This document shows, in pieces, positions 55,826-63,570 of a stretch of DNA of 64,000 nt (positions are counted from its first letter, which is position 1; each line of letters begins with the position of its first letter). The DNA is from an uncultured Alphaproteobacteria bacterium. Its GTDB lineage: Bacteria; Pseudomonadota; Alphaproteobacteria; Caulobacterales; Caulobacteraceae. The stretch covers positions 59,200 through 123,199 of the forward strand of contig CAIOSI010000034.1 of NCBI GenBank assembly GCA_903860975.1. Reading direction: 5' to 3'. Below the pieces are notes generated by a model that saw only the letters and a program-made list of their open reading frames with translations, had not been told where the DNA came from and ran no database searches. The position numbers were made by a program, and so were the translations under genes.

Positions 55826-57532
55826 CTAGTAACCGCGGGCCACGCCTTCGCGCCGGGGATCGGCACCACCGCGCAAGCCGTTAGCGGTCGCCTCGATACC
55901 CTGCTCTCCGGAGCCTTCGCCGAACCCACCGCCGCGCACCGTTACGCCCTTGGCCGCCAGGCCCGCAACGACGCCGGTTGGGAAACGAGCGGGCTCGGAA
56001 GCGTAGATCGTTTCAAAGGCGATGAGGTTGGGCAGGTTGATCGCGTCCTGGATCGGCAGTTTCCAGTCCAGGAGGCCCACGAGGACCTTGAGGTTGAAGG
56101 CGATGATCGACGGCCCGCCCGGCGAGCCTGCGCCCGCAACGAACCGGCCCTGCTTGTCGAGGACGATGGCCGGCGCCATGGACGAGCGTGGTCGTTTGCC
56201 GCCGGCCGGGGAATTCGCAGCCGGAGCTCCGTCAATGTCCTTCGGTGTGAAGGAGAAGTCGGTGAGCTGGTTATTGAGGAAGAAGCCGCCGACCATTTTG
56301 CCGTCGCCAAAGATACTTTCGACGGTGGTCGTCATCGAGACGGCATTGCCGTCCTTGTCGACGATGACGAAGTGGGTTGTGCCACCCGGCTCCTTTGTCT
56401 GGTCCGGTGCGCGAGGGCCGGCTCCCTTGGGATTGCCGGGCCCAGGCGGCGGGCCAGCCTTATCTGAAGCGATTAATTTGGCGCGTGCATCGAGGTAGTC
56501 AGGCGCCAGCAATCCTTCCATCGGCACGGAGACGAAGTCGGGATCGCCGTAGTAGCGGTCGCGATCTGCGTACATCAACCGGCTTGCCTGGCTGAAAAGG
56601 TACCAGCCCTCGGTGTCGTTCGGGTGCGTGTTGATGTTCGTGCGTTGAAGGATGCCCAGGCCTTCCAAAACCGCCGGACCGCCCGACGGCGCTGGCGGTA
56701 CGCAGACGGTGTACGCTCGGTAAGGTCGGCAGACCGCAGGCGTGGCCTTGGGCTGGTAACTCGCCAGATCTTTGAGCGTCATGGCGCTCGGGTAGGGCCC
56801 CTCGTGTAGCTTGGCGACGATCTGTTCGGCGATCGGGCCTTCGAGGATGGCCTTGGGGCCCTGCGAGGCGATGTTGTGAAGGGTTGTCGCGTAGGCCGCA
56901 TTTTTGAAGAGCTCTCCGGCCTGGATTTTCGTGCCATCGGGCTTGGTGAAATAAGCCACTGCGTCCGGTTGGTTGGCCTGCGGGGCGCGAGACGCCGCAG
57001 CCTCGGCCATACGCCTGGGGACGATGAAGCCGTTGGCGGCCAGGCTCTCAGCGTCGTCGAACAGGTCTTTCCAGGCCAGCTTCCCGTGCTGGCTTTGCGC
57101 GAGAAAGAGCATCGCGATGGCGCCAGGCACCCCGGCTGAACGGCCCCCGACAATGGCTTGACCCTTCGGCATGGGCTTGCCGTCCGGACCGTAGAACAGC
57201 TCAGGCGTCGCGCCTGCTGGTGCTTTTTCGCGACCGTTGTAGGCGGTGACCTTTCGGGTTTTGGCGTCATAGTAGGTCATAAACGACCCACCGCCGAGGC
57301 CGGAGCTTTGCGGCTCTTCGAGGCCCAGTACGGCTTGAACGGCGACGGCGGCGTCGACTGCCGAGCCACCGGCTTTCAACACCTTGAGGCCGGCTTCCAC
57401 AGCGTCAGGTTCGGCAGCCGCCACCATGGCTGCGGGCCCCTTTTTCGGCGCAGCATGCACAACCAGCGGAATTGCGGCGGCCACGAGAACGGCTACGACA
57501 CCGATTGGGAGCAGGCGCTTTGCGAGGGACAC
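55826..57532 (-). CDS. ggt: Gamma-glutamyltransferase (Ntn hydrolase)
   Basis: I place the start at the GTG at 57532, giving 568 residues with a signal peptide (RLLPIGVVAVLVAAAIPLVV) ending near VHAAP. Upstream TTG codons to 57643 are possible. The autoprocessing site shows the catalytic T385 in GGTTHFVIVD. Substrate residues appear in SSGLGGGSFM and the GKRPRSSMAP loop. The enzyme cleaves glutathione in the periplasm. The C-terminus has an unusual glycine-rich motif (GGGFGEGSGEQGIE). Confidence 0.9.
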   Translation of the reverse strand: MSLAKRLLPIGVVAVLVAAAIPLVVHAAPKKGPAAMVAAAEPDAVEAGLKVLKAGGSAVDAAVAVQAVLGLEEPQSSGLGGGSFMTYYDAKTRKVTAYNGREKAPAGATPELFYGPDGKPMPKGQAIVGGRSAGVPGAIAMLFLAQSQHGKLAWKDLFDDAESLAANGFIVPRRMAEAAASRAPQANQPDAVAYFTKPDGTKIQAGELFKNAAYATTLHNIASQGPKAILEGPIAEQIVAKLHEGPYPSAMTLKDLASYQPKATPAVCRPYRAYTVCVPPAPSGGPAVLEGLGILQRTNINTHPNDTEGWYLFSQASRLMYADRDRYYGDPDFVSVPMEGLLAPDYLDARAKLIASDKAGPPPGPGNPKGAGPRAPDQTKEPGGTTHFVIVDKDGNAVSMTTTVESIFGDGKMVGGFFLNNQLTDFSFTPKDIDGAPAANSPAGGKRPRSSMAPAIVLDKQGRFVAGAGSPGGPSIIAFNLKVLVGLLDWKLPIQDAINLPNLIAFETIYASEPARFPTGVVAGLAAKGVTVRGGGFGEGSGEQGIEATANGLRGGADPRREGVARGY

Positions 57533-57674
57533 TTGGCAGGTAACTCCGAATATTGATCGCTTGCAGGGGGAGACCAACTCAAAACGTATGACGTCTTTGC
57601 GACAGGACGCCTTGCCTTCGCACGCTCGCCGGGGCGTTCGCAACCAGATCGCGCCCGATACGTCGCAGAACAGA

Positions 57675-57702
57675 GGTGCCTACTGGTGCCTAATTAGGCA
57701 CC
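57675..57702. promoter_or_regulatory. GGTGCCTA repeat with 18-base perfect palindrome, operator candidate
   Basis: GGTGCCTA occurs at 57675-57682 and again at 57685-57692. The second copy is the left half of the perfect palindrome GGTGCCTAATTAGGCACC at 57685-57702, so three half-sites fall within 28 bases. There is no T-tract, which argues against a terminator. It lies between the divergent ggt start (57532) and the frameshifted gene at 57763. A dimeric regulator with an extra half-site is the best reading. Confidence 0.45.
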
Positions 57703-57762
57703 TTTAGCCGACCCGCCCGTACCGTTATTTCGAACGGCAGTGTTCGGCGGAAGGTCGTGATC

Positions 57763-58286
57763 ATGCGGCATAATTTTGTTCTGTTGACAGCTGCTACCGT
57801 CGGGGTGCCGGCGGCCAGCGCTCAGCCGGCCGGACAGAAAGTCGCTTGGCCGGTAGCGTTCTACTGGCTGAGCGCCGTCCACCCCGCCGGGCTTCGCAAT
57901 GTCCAGCATTGGCGCCGGATCTGCGGGCTATGGCGGTGGGCGTCCATCACCCAGCCAGATGACGGCCATGATGAACGCTGGAAGCGGCGCTTAGCACAGC
58001 TTGATCCTGCAGCTGGGTTCGACGCAGCGGCCAACTGGGGAGGGGCAACGCCGAACATCTGCCGCCAAAGGGCCTAGGCGCTGGTCCGAGGCTGCCACGG
58101 ATGACGCCGGAGGCTCAGCCGCAAGCGCCGCGGGCGCAAGCGCCTGAGCCTCCATCGATCCCACCGCACTTTCAGAAGCCTCGGGGCTGGATGTTGATCT
58201 TCTGGGGCTGTGGCGAACATGCCAAGCCTGGCCAGCCTATCGTTGTCGATTTCGCCCAGGTCAGCGCATGCCGGTGTCCGCGCTAA
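57763..58286 (+). pseudogene. Multiply frameshifted gene of a secreted hypothetical family
   Basis: Three plus-strand frames, read in order, build one protein. Frame one (57763) gives MRHNFVLLTAATVGVPAASA and KVAWPVAFYWLSA. The next, from about 57899, gives MSSIGAGSAGYGGGRPSPSQ and, after a TAG at 57992, LILQLGSTQRPTG. The third, from about 58050, gives AEHLPPKGLGAGPRLP and later RGWMLIFWGCGEHAKPGQPI. This order and wording match a secreted protein family of sphingomonads and caulobacters that I recall but cannot name. The family's C-terminal half is missing. The gene is dead. Confidence 0.6.
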
Positions 58287-58386
58287 CGTCGGAGAGCTTT
58301 TGCGCCATGTGCAATTCTCGCCGGTCCCTGACTTGCGCTTCGATCGATCCACGACTAGGTTCCGCGCCCTTGCCGAAAGGCATTGC

Positions 58387-58463
58387 GCGCCCGTAGCTCA
58401 GCTGGATAGAGCATCAGACTACGAATCTGAGGGTCGGACGTTCGAATCGTTCCGGGCGCGCCA
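58387..58463 (+). tRNA. tRNA-Arg (anticodon ACG)
   Basis: A complete cloverleaf can be drawn. The acceptor GCGCCCG pairs with CGGGCGC, the D-arm is GCTC-AGCTGGATA-GAGC, and the anticodon stem TCAGA/TCTGA encloses CTACGAA with anticodon ACG. The T-arm is GGACG-TTCGAAT-CGTTC, followed by discriminator G and an encoded CCA at 58461-58463. It decodes CGU and, with inosine, CGC and CGA. tRNA 3' ends are common integration targets, and repeats follow directly downstream. Confidence 0.96.
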
Positions 58464-58501
58464 ATAATTTCAAGGACTTACGAGGCTTTTTCCCGGTTTC
58501 T

Positions 58502-58539
58502 GCTTCCCAGAAAGTTCTATTGGGAAGCGTATGGGAAGC
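58502..58539. repeat. Three copies of TGGGAAGC just downstream of tRNA-Arg
   Basis: TGGGAAGC occurs at 58521-58528 and 58532-58539. Its inverse GCTTCCCA is at 58502-58509, forming an inverted repeat with an 11-base loop. The group starts 39 bases after the tRNA CCA end. Such clustered short repeats next to a tRNA can be arm-type sites of a tyrosine recombinase, but no integrase gene remains in the window. Confidence 0.45.
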
Positions 58540-58571
58540 TGCCGGGCGTTGTTTTTGTGCGATTCGAGGCC

Positions 58572-58865
58572 TCAGCCCTCCGGCCAACCCGCTGTCAGCC
58601 TGATGTAGGTCGTGATCTTGGGGTTCTTGCCCCGGAACTCCACCACACCATCGCACCCGATCCGCCGACACCGCGCTTGACGGTTCCACAGGACCGCCTG
58701 CGGGCCGCTCACGCGTTCCACGAGGGCCAAGTCGACCTTCATGGTCAGGTGGCAGGCGCGGCAATAGGACAACACGTCCCACCCTGCCTTCCGCATTTGC
58801 GCGACCGTCTCGGCAGTGCGCCGCCACTCCTCGGGTGACCACCGGTCATAGTTTCGAAGGCCCAT
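58572..58865 (-). CDS. Small zinc-ribbon-like hypothetical protein
   Basis: The 97-residue protein has two cysteine pairs, YCRACHL and ARCRRIGCDG, separated by about 30 residues, suggesting a structural zinc. An N-terminal stretch WSPEEWRRTAETVAQMRKAG is helical. Proteins of this description occur in Caulobacterales and related phage-like segments, but I cannot assign a function. It lies between the tRNA and the orphan gene at 58963 and is divergent from the latter. Confidence 0.65.
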   Translation of the reverse strand: MGLRNYDRWSPEEWRRTAETVAQMRKAGWDVLSYCRACHLTMKVDLALVERVSGPQAVLWNRQARCRRIGCDGVVEFRGKNPKITTYIRLTAGWPEG

Positions 58866-58962
58866 GAGGGCATATGTTCTCTTTACGTTCTTTTCGGCAA
58901 CGATGAATTTTTAATTCGGTGCCAAATAGTCTGGATTGACGCAGACCACGCAGGGCCAAGCG

Positions 58963-59982
58963 ATGTGGCAAATGATTTCGGGCGATTTCGACGTGGACCT
59001 TGTCGGGGAACGGGGCGGCCACAGACTCTTCTGCCGACAGAAGGGAGACTTTTGGCACTTCGTGCGTGCTTCGCCTTGCCCTCAACAAGGCGACGAAAAT
59101 TTCGCGCACACGGACATCGGCCAACGGTTTGTGCCGAGATTTCTCATGGCGGAGGCGCTCGTCTCACTCGAAAAAATGAATCAAGACCTACGCCCTGGTG
59201 TGCGGTCCGACGCAGAGCCCATGGCCACCACAATTAGTGATCAGATTGGCGTTTACTCCAGGGGCGGCGACGTTTTCGACCTGTCAATCTTACAGCTCGA
59301 AGATGGACTACCCGCATCACTACTGAGAGACATGGCCGAAGATATCGAAATCTATGAGGCGGCATGCGCTCGCGTACATTCGAAAGAGGACGAATTTGTA
59401 TTGCCAGGTTTCTCAACCCACGACGGGAATATGATCTCCTACGGTTCACGCAGGTTTATCGAAAGCGTGGCTTTTGAACTGGAGACCCGTGGGAAACTCA
59501 ATGCCTATGAGTTCGGATACTATTCGGCATTCTGTTCCTTGCGTGATCGAGTACTCGGGCGGGGTGTCGATCGATCGCTCATAGAAGATCTGGTCGAACA
59601 GCAGTTTGAGTATGACGCCTCCGAGTTTGAAGGGAGCCCATTTCTGGATCTGGCCATGGCCGTGCAGGCCGAGTTGTTGGTCGAGCCGATCTGGGGCCTG
59701 ATAGGTGATCAGGCAATCAACATCCCAGCAACTCGGGCTGCGGATTTACTGCAGGACGGGATAGCCAAGCTGACACCCCTCCAATGGACTCAGTTTGCCC
59801 TAATGAATGGAATGCACCACAGCGGGCTGTTTCTTCCCTTGGCCCAGGTGATCGGTCTCAACCCATGGGAAACATACATGGAGTGGAAAACGCAGAATTT
59901 CGCTCCTGACTCCGAAGAGGAACAATCCCTTCGAATGGAGACCTCGATTATCCGATCCCTTGGAGATTTCGGGTCGAATTAG
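58963..59982 (+). CDS. Uncharacterised 339-residue protein of the accessory segment
   Basis: I do not recognise this protein. The ATG at 58963 is preferred over a TTG at 58936. It looks soluble and acidic, with no signal peptide or membrane span. The N-terminal part (GDFDVDLVGERGGHRLFCRQ) looks beta-rich, the middle helical (LRDMAEDIEIYEAACARVHSKEDE), and the C-terminus has W-rich helices (PLQWTQFALMNGMHHSGLF). Base composition is visibly less GC-rich than the flanks. It stands alone between hypothetical and decayed genes, consistent with acquisition. Confidence 0.65.
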   Translation: MWQMISGDFDVDLVGERGGHRLFCRQKGDFWHFVRASPCPQQGDENFAHTDIGQRFVPRFLMAEALVSLEKMNQDLRPGVRSDAEPMATTISDQIGVYSRGGDVFDLSILQLEDGLPASLLRDMAEDIEIYEAACARVHSKEDEFVLPGFSTHDGNMISYGSRRFIESVAFELETRGKLNAYEFGYYSAFCSLRDRVLGRGVDRSLIEDLVEQQFEYDASEFEGSPFLDLAMAVQAELLVEPIWGLIGDQAINIPATRAADLLQDGIAKLTPLQWTQFALMNGMHHSGLFLPLAQVIGLNPWETYMEWKTQNFAPDSEEEQSLRMETSIIRSLGDFGSN

Positions 59983-60122
59983 GTCTCCGGAGCCTTGGAT
60001 CCGATCGTCGAATTGACCGGGCATCATTTGCATCAAGTTCAAGCTTGTCCTTTCGCCTCTCGATATGGTTGAATTGGTTGCTGTCCGCTTGATCTTATCT
60101 TCAACGTATAAAATTGGGATTC

Positions 60123-60200
60123 ATGACGGCCAAAAGCGCCAATTTTGAATTCCTGAAAAAGGACCACGACCGGCTTTATCGCTTTGCAGGGACGTCGTGG
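60123..60200 (+). pseudogene. Fragment resembling the N-terminus of HsdR/DUF4145 proteins
   Basis: In the otherwise gene-free stretch 59983-60274, an ATG at 60123 begins MTAKSANFEFLKKDHDRLYR. This matches the S-x-N-F-x-F-L-x-x-H/D start typical of type I restriction HsdR subunits and DUF4145 proteins. After about 25 residues the frame loses that character and runs into the DUF2946 gene region. I read it as a truncated remnant of a restriction-type gene. The evidence is a short motif only. Confidence 0.3.
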
Positions 60201-60274
60201 TTTTCGAGTGACAGTGTTACGCCCCGCCTTCGCCGCGATTTGACTCCGGTAGCGCTTGGTGCGAAGGGGAACCC

Positions 60275-60676
60275 ATGCCTCGGTACGCAGCAAATGGCGC
60301 TCGGTCGCAGGGAACGAGGCGCGCATGGCTGGCTCTCCTGCTGCTTGCCGCAGTCATCCTGCGGAGCCTCACGCCCGCGGGATGGATGCCGAACCCTCAG
60401 GGAGCCTTGGGCGCTCCCTTTGTCATCTGCACGGCTGACGGAAGTCACCTAGTTCAATTGGACGGCCAAGGTCGCCCGGCCAAGCCGCACAGCGAGCACC
60501 GCGAGGTCTGCGCATTCGCCGGCCACCATTGCGCTCCGGCCCCAACCGTGTTCGCTGTTGCCGAAGCTGTCTCATTCGTCCGGTTCTCTCCGCGCCTTCC
60601 GGCCGATCAACCGCCGTCATCGCTTGCGGAGCGTCATCGCGACCAATCCCCAAGAGCGCCTCCCACCACGATCTGA
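60275..60676 (+). CDS. DUF2946 family exported protein (copper-associated)
   Basis: This 133-residue protein has an arginine-rich start, an N-terminal hydrophobic segment (RAWLALLLLAAVILRSL) and the DUF2946 phrase TPAGWMPN. ICTADG with the following VQLDGQG, then a cysteine-histidine cluster (EVCAFAGHHCAPAP), complete the family pattern. DUF2946 genes often sit with copper tolerance genes. The SD GAAGGGGA precedes the ATG. It is followed by an outer membrane protein and CopC on the same strand. Confidence 0.75.
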   Translation: MPRYAANGARSQGTRRAWLALLLLAAVILRSLTPAGWMPNPQGALGAPFVICTADGSHLVQLDGQGRPAKPHSEHREVCAFAGHHCAPAPTVFAVAEAVSFVRFSPRLPADQPPSSLAERHRDQSPRAPPTTI

Positions 60677-60755
60677 GTTCGTTCGCCCGCGCACGCTTCG
60701 TGACCGTCCAGGTCATGCGGAAGCGCCTCGACATCCTCAGATTTTTGGAGTGCCG

Positions 60756-61658
60756 ATGCGCAATCTTATCCTCCTGGCGTCCACGGCTGTAGCTATCGCC
60801 GTGCTCGCAACCGATCCTGCCGCCGCCCACGCCATCGCAGGCAACCGCTTCTTTCCGGCAACCCTGGTCACTGACGATCCAGGCGTCGCGGACGAGCTGT
60901 CCCTCCCCACGATCTCGTCCTTCAAGACCGGTGACGATCCGTCCGCCCGTGAACTCGACATTGCGGGCGAATATTCAAAGCGTCTGACCAGCAAGTTCGG
61001 GGTGTCATTCGGCGAAAGTTGGACGCAAGTGAAGTCGCCAGACGGCGGCAAGGTCCAAGGCTTTCAGAACCTAGAGATCACCGCGAAATACCAAGCGCTG
61101 ACCAGCGCTGCGCACGAAGCCATCGTAGCCTTCGGGCTCAGCACCGAATTTGGCGACACGGGTGCGGATCAGGTTGGCGCGGAGCGTCACTCGACCTTCA
61201 CCCCGACCATCTATTTCGGCAAAGGAGCTGGCGACTTCCCGGAAAGCCTCGCTTGGGCGCGCCCGTTCGCCGTCACCGGTGTCGTGGGTTACGCCATTCC
61301 TAGCCGCTCCCACGATGGCCTCTCGGGCAACGCTAAGGTCCTGCGATCTGGCCTCGTCCTCGAATACAGTCTCCCTTACCTAGCCTCGCACGTGAAGGAC
61401 TACGGCTTTGCGGACTTTGTGAACCAACTGACGCCGCTCGTGGAGGCGTCCTTTCAGTCGCCGGTGGGAAACGGTGGGGGGAAAACGACGGGCACAGTCA
61501 ATCCCGGCGTGATCTGGTCCGCACGGCACTACCAAGTCGGCGCGGAAGCTACCTTACCGATCAACCGCGACAGCGGCCGGGGTGTCGGCTTCGTCGTGCA
61601 ACTCCACTTCTTCCTTGATGACCTTTTCCCAAGGTCCATCGGGAAGCCGATCTGGTAG
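60756..61658 (+). CDS. Outer membrane beta-barrel protein in copper block
   Basis: From the ATG at 60756 the product is 300 residues with a signal peptide (RNLILLASTAVAIAVLATDP) cleaved near AAAHA. Alternating hydrophobic strands follow, ending in a barrel-like VGFVVQLHFFLDDLFP. Such proteins are usually annotated as transporters or outer membrane proteins of unknown cargo. Its place between DUF2946 and CopC genes suggests a metal-related role. copC begins 9 bases after its stop. Confidence 0.7.
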   Translation: MRNLILLASTAVAIAVLATDPAAAHAIAGNRFFPATLVTDDPGVADELSLPTISSFKTGDDPSARELDIAGEYSKRLTSKFGVSFGESWTQVKSPDGGKVQGFQNLEITAKYQALTSAAHEAIVAFGLSTEFGDTGADQVGAERHSTFTPTIYFGKGAGDFPESLAWARPFAVTGVVGYAIPSRSHDGLSGNAKVLRSGLVLEYSLPYLASHVKDYGFADFVNQLTPLVEASFQSPVGNGGGKTTGTVNPGVIWSARHYQVGAEATLPINRDSGRGVGFVVQLHFFLDDLFPRSIGKPIW

Positions 61659-61666
61659 GTGACACC

Positions 61667-62029
61667 ATGCGCATTTCCTTCATGCTGGCCGCCGCCATTG
61701 CGGCCATCTTCGCGGGCCACGCCGAAGCTCACGCGCGGCTGCTGCACGCATCGCCAAAGGTCGGAGCGACCGTCACCTGGTCGCCTACGGAGCTTCGATT
61801 GTGGTTCAGCGAAACCATCCAACCCTCGCTTTCGAGGATCACCCTGGTCAGCGGGGACGGTCGGCCGGTGCGGACCGGACGCTTGGCTCTCGACCCAAAG
61901 GACAAGCGCGTTGTCGTGCTCCCATTGCTCTCCGCTTTGGCGACCGGGACCTATCGTGTGAGTTGGGAGACGACCTCGGAGGACACGCACAACACGGACG
62001 GCGACTTCGTCTTCAAGGTAGGGCCGTAG
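61667..62029 (+). CDS. copC: CopC-type periplasmic copper-binding protein
   Basis: The 120-residue protein has a 21-residue signal peptide, leaving a mature N-terminal histidine H22 (HARLLHASPK), the classic first Cu(II) ligand. A cupredoxin-like beta-sandwich follows, and SEDTHNTDGDF supplies the aspartate and histidine of the Cu(II) site. The methionine-rich Cu(I) loop of plasmid CopC is absent. No copD permease gene follows, so this is a Cu(II)-only, stand-alone CopC. Confidence 0.88.
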   Translation: MRISFMLAAAIAAIFAGHAEAHARLLHASPKVGATVTWSPTELRLWFSETIQPSLSRITLVSGDGRPVRTGRLALDPKDKRVVVLPLLSALATGTYRVSWETTSEDTHNTDGDFVFKVGP

Positions 62030-62046
62030 GGCTGGCCCGGCGACAG

Positions 62047-62250
62047 TCAGGCGGCTTCGCGCAGCGCCATGCGGGCGGCGAGCCAGGCGTCCAGCTCGCA
62101 CTCTAGGAAGCGGATCGCTCCGGTGGGGCCATGCCCGGTGCGGACTGGCCGCGGGAAGTCACCTTGCCTCACAAGGCGCATCAGATGCTCGGAGTGATAC
62201 CCGACCCTGGCCCAACGGCCATATCTGGAGACGCCTTTGCCTGACAGCAC
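62047..62250 (-). CDS. AlpA-like phage-type DNA-binding regulator
   Basis: This 67-residue protein starts at a GTG at 62250. The winged-helix/MerR-like AlpA pattern is visible: ARVGYHSEHLMRLVRQGDFPRPVRTG, then AIRFLECELDAWLAARMA. AlpA proteins activate integrase/excisionase genes of cryptic phages and islands. Its normal targets are not in the window, consistent with decay. It faces copC and ends 18 bases after it. Confidence 0.75.
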   Translation of the reverse strand: MLSGKGVSRYGRWARVGYHSEHLMRLVRQGDFPRPVRTGHGPTGAIRFLECELDAWLAARMALREAA

Positions 62251-62459
62251 CGTGACGCCTTAGATCAGATACCCCTTCATCTAGCGATCTGGCGCACGGC
62301 CCTGTTGACCGAAATATCCATGACACGCGCTTCATATGTCTGACGACGTAGTTGCCGCCCAATCCAGAGCCGCACTGAGGACCGCTCAGAACCGACTTAA
62401 CGTTGACCGCCCATGCGGTGCCCAAATAGGTTCGCGCGAACCCTTGAGAGGATGACGCC

Positions 62460-63074
62460 GTGAAGCTCTACACATCGGTCGGACCGAACCCCCGCGTGGT
62501 GAAGATGTTCCTTGCGGAGAAGGGCATGACCCTGCCCATGATCGAGGTCGACATCCGCGGCGGCGAGAACCGCAAGGCGCCCTACACCACGGCCAATCCG
62601 GCCGGCCAATCGCCGGCCCTGGAGCTGGACGACGGCTCTGTGCTGGCCGAAATCACCGCCATCTGCGAATACCTGGATGAGGTCCAGCCCGATCCGCCGC
62701 TGATGGGAACCACAGCGGAGGAGCGGGCAAAGACGCGCATGTGGATACGCCGCGTCGACCTGAAGGTCTGCGAGCCCCTGGCCAACGGCTTCCGCTTCGG
62801 CGAGGGCCTACCGATGTTCCAGAGCCGCATGCGCTGCCTGCCCGAGGCGTCTGCAGGCCTCAAGGCTATCGCCAAGGACGGCGAGGCCTGGCTGGAAGAG
62901 CATCTGAGCGGTCCCTGGCTGGCCGGCGAGCGCTTCACTCTGGCCGACATCCTGCTGTTCGGCTTCATCGACTTCGGCAATGTCGTGGGCCAGCCGCTGG
63001 ATCCGGAGTTCAAGCGTCTCAACGATTGGTTCGGCCGGGTGAAGGCCCGCCCAAGCGCGGTGGCGAGCGCCTGA
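62460..63074 (+). CDS. Glutathione S-transferase family protein
   Basis: The 204-residue protein starts at a GTG at 62460 with GAGAGG upstream. It has the thioredoxin-fold N-terminal domain (MKLYTSVGPNPRVVKMFLAE, NPAGQSPALELDDGSVLAEITAI) with the cis-proline and glutathione-site ES/EI element. The helical C-terminal domain contains the N-capping LADILLFGFID. The catalytic residue is probably the serine near residue 6. A GCCGG-N9-CCGGC inverted repeat follows its stop. Confidence 0.9.
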   Translation: MKLYTSVGPNPRVVKMFLAEKGMTLPMIEVDIRGGENRKAPYTTANPAGQSPALELDDGSVLAEITAICEYLDEVQPDPPLMGTTAEERAKTRMWIRRVDLKVCEPLANGFRFGEGLPMFQSRMRCLPEASAGLKAIAKDGEAWLEEHLSGPWLAGERFTLADILLFGFIDFGNVVGQPLDPEFKRLNDWFGRVKARPSAVASA

Positions 63075-63080
63075 GGCATC

Positions 63081-63099
63081 GCCGGAATTCGAATCCGGC
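63081..63099. repeat. Palindrome after the GST gene
   Basis: GCCGGAATTCGAATCCGGC is an inverted repeat with 5-base GC arms around ATTCGAAT, itself palindromic. It lies 7 bases after the GST stop and may act as a transcript-end hairpin. No T-tract follows. It also resembles a tRNA T-arm (TTCGAAT with GC flanks), but no tRNA surrounds it. Confidence 0.4.
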
Positions 63100-63252
63100 C
63101 TGCGAACTTGCTCAATTGGCTCTTACCGACCTTCATCGACATCATGGTGGATAAGGCTGCCCATGATTGGGGGAAGCCTTTCTAACCGGTCGTGGATCAG
63201 ATCGCGGTCAATGACGTCCGATCTTGACGCATCAGCGAGCTAGCTTCGGATC

Positions 63253-63570
63253 ATGACCAGACGTCTTTCCGCCGGGTGCCTCGCTGATTTCCTAGGCTGC
63301 TCGCATCACGCTGCCCTTTGGCTCGATGGCGTTCCCGCGCCGGCGAACGATGATGCGGCCCTGGACCTGGTGCGCGCCAAGCGCTTTGAGCATGAAGCTC
63401 GTGTTCTCGCGGTACGAGTGGAGCAATACGGGCCGGCCGTTTCCGTTCCGACGACAGGACCGATGGAGGCCCGCGTCGATGCTACGCTGGCGGCAATTGG
63501 GAATGACCTGGCTGGAAGACGAACCTCGCTGTCAGATCGCTGCAATTGCCGGAGGCGAGTTGGGCGTTAG
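63253..63570 (+). pseudogene. Truncated N-terminus of a RecB-like nuclease (TM0106-type)
   Basis: The first 80 residues (MTRRLSAGCLADFLGCSHHA, DLVRAKRFEHEARVLAV) resemble the N-terminal region of TM0106-family RecB-like nucleases, which carry C-x-H near the start and an E-x-E-A motif. After ATLAAIGNDL the sequence becomes arginine/cysteine-rich and stops at residue 105, where the family runs to several hundred residues. It abuts the flagellin terminator, so the gene is a decayed 5' remnant. The family call is by eye. Confidence 0.4.

Noticed and set aside
57757..58077. 106-residue plus-strand frame as an intact exported protein
   Set aside because: Only its first 45 residues fit the family. 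The continuation of that family is found in the other two frames, so it is part of a pseudogene.
58414..58842. Minus-strand frame overlapping the tRNA
   Set aside because: It reads through the tRNA gene, and its terminal residues are a translation of tRNA sequence. The real small gene in this area is the 97-residue frame at 58572-58865.
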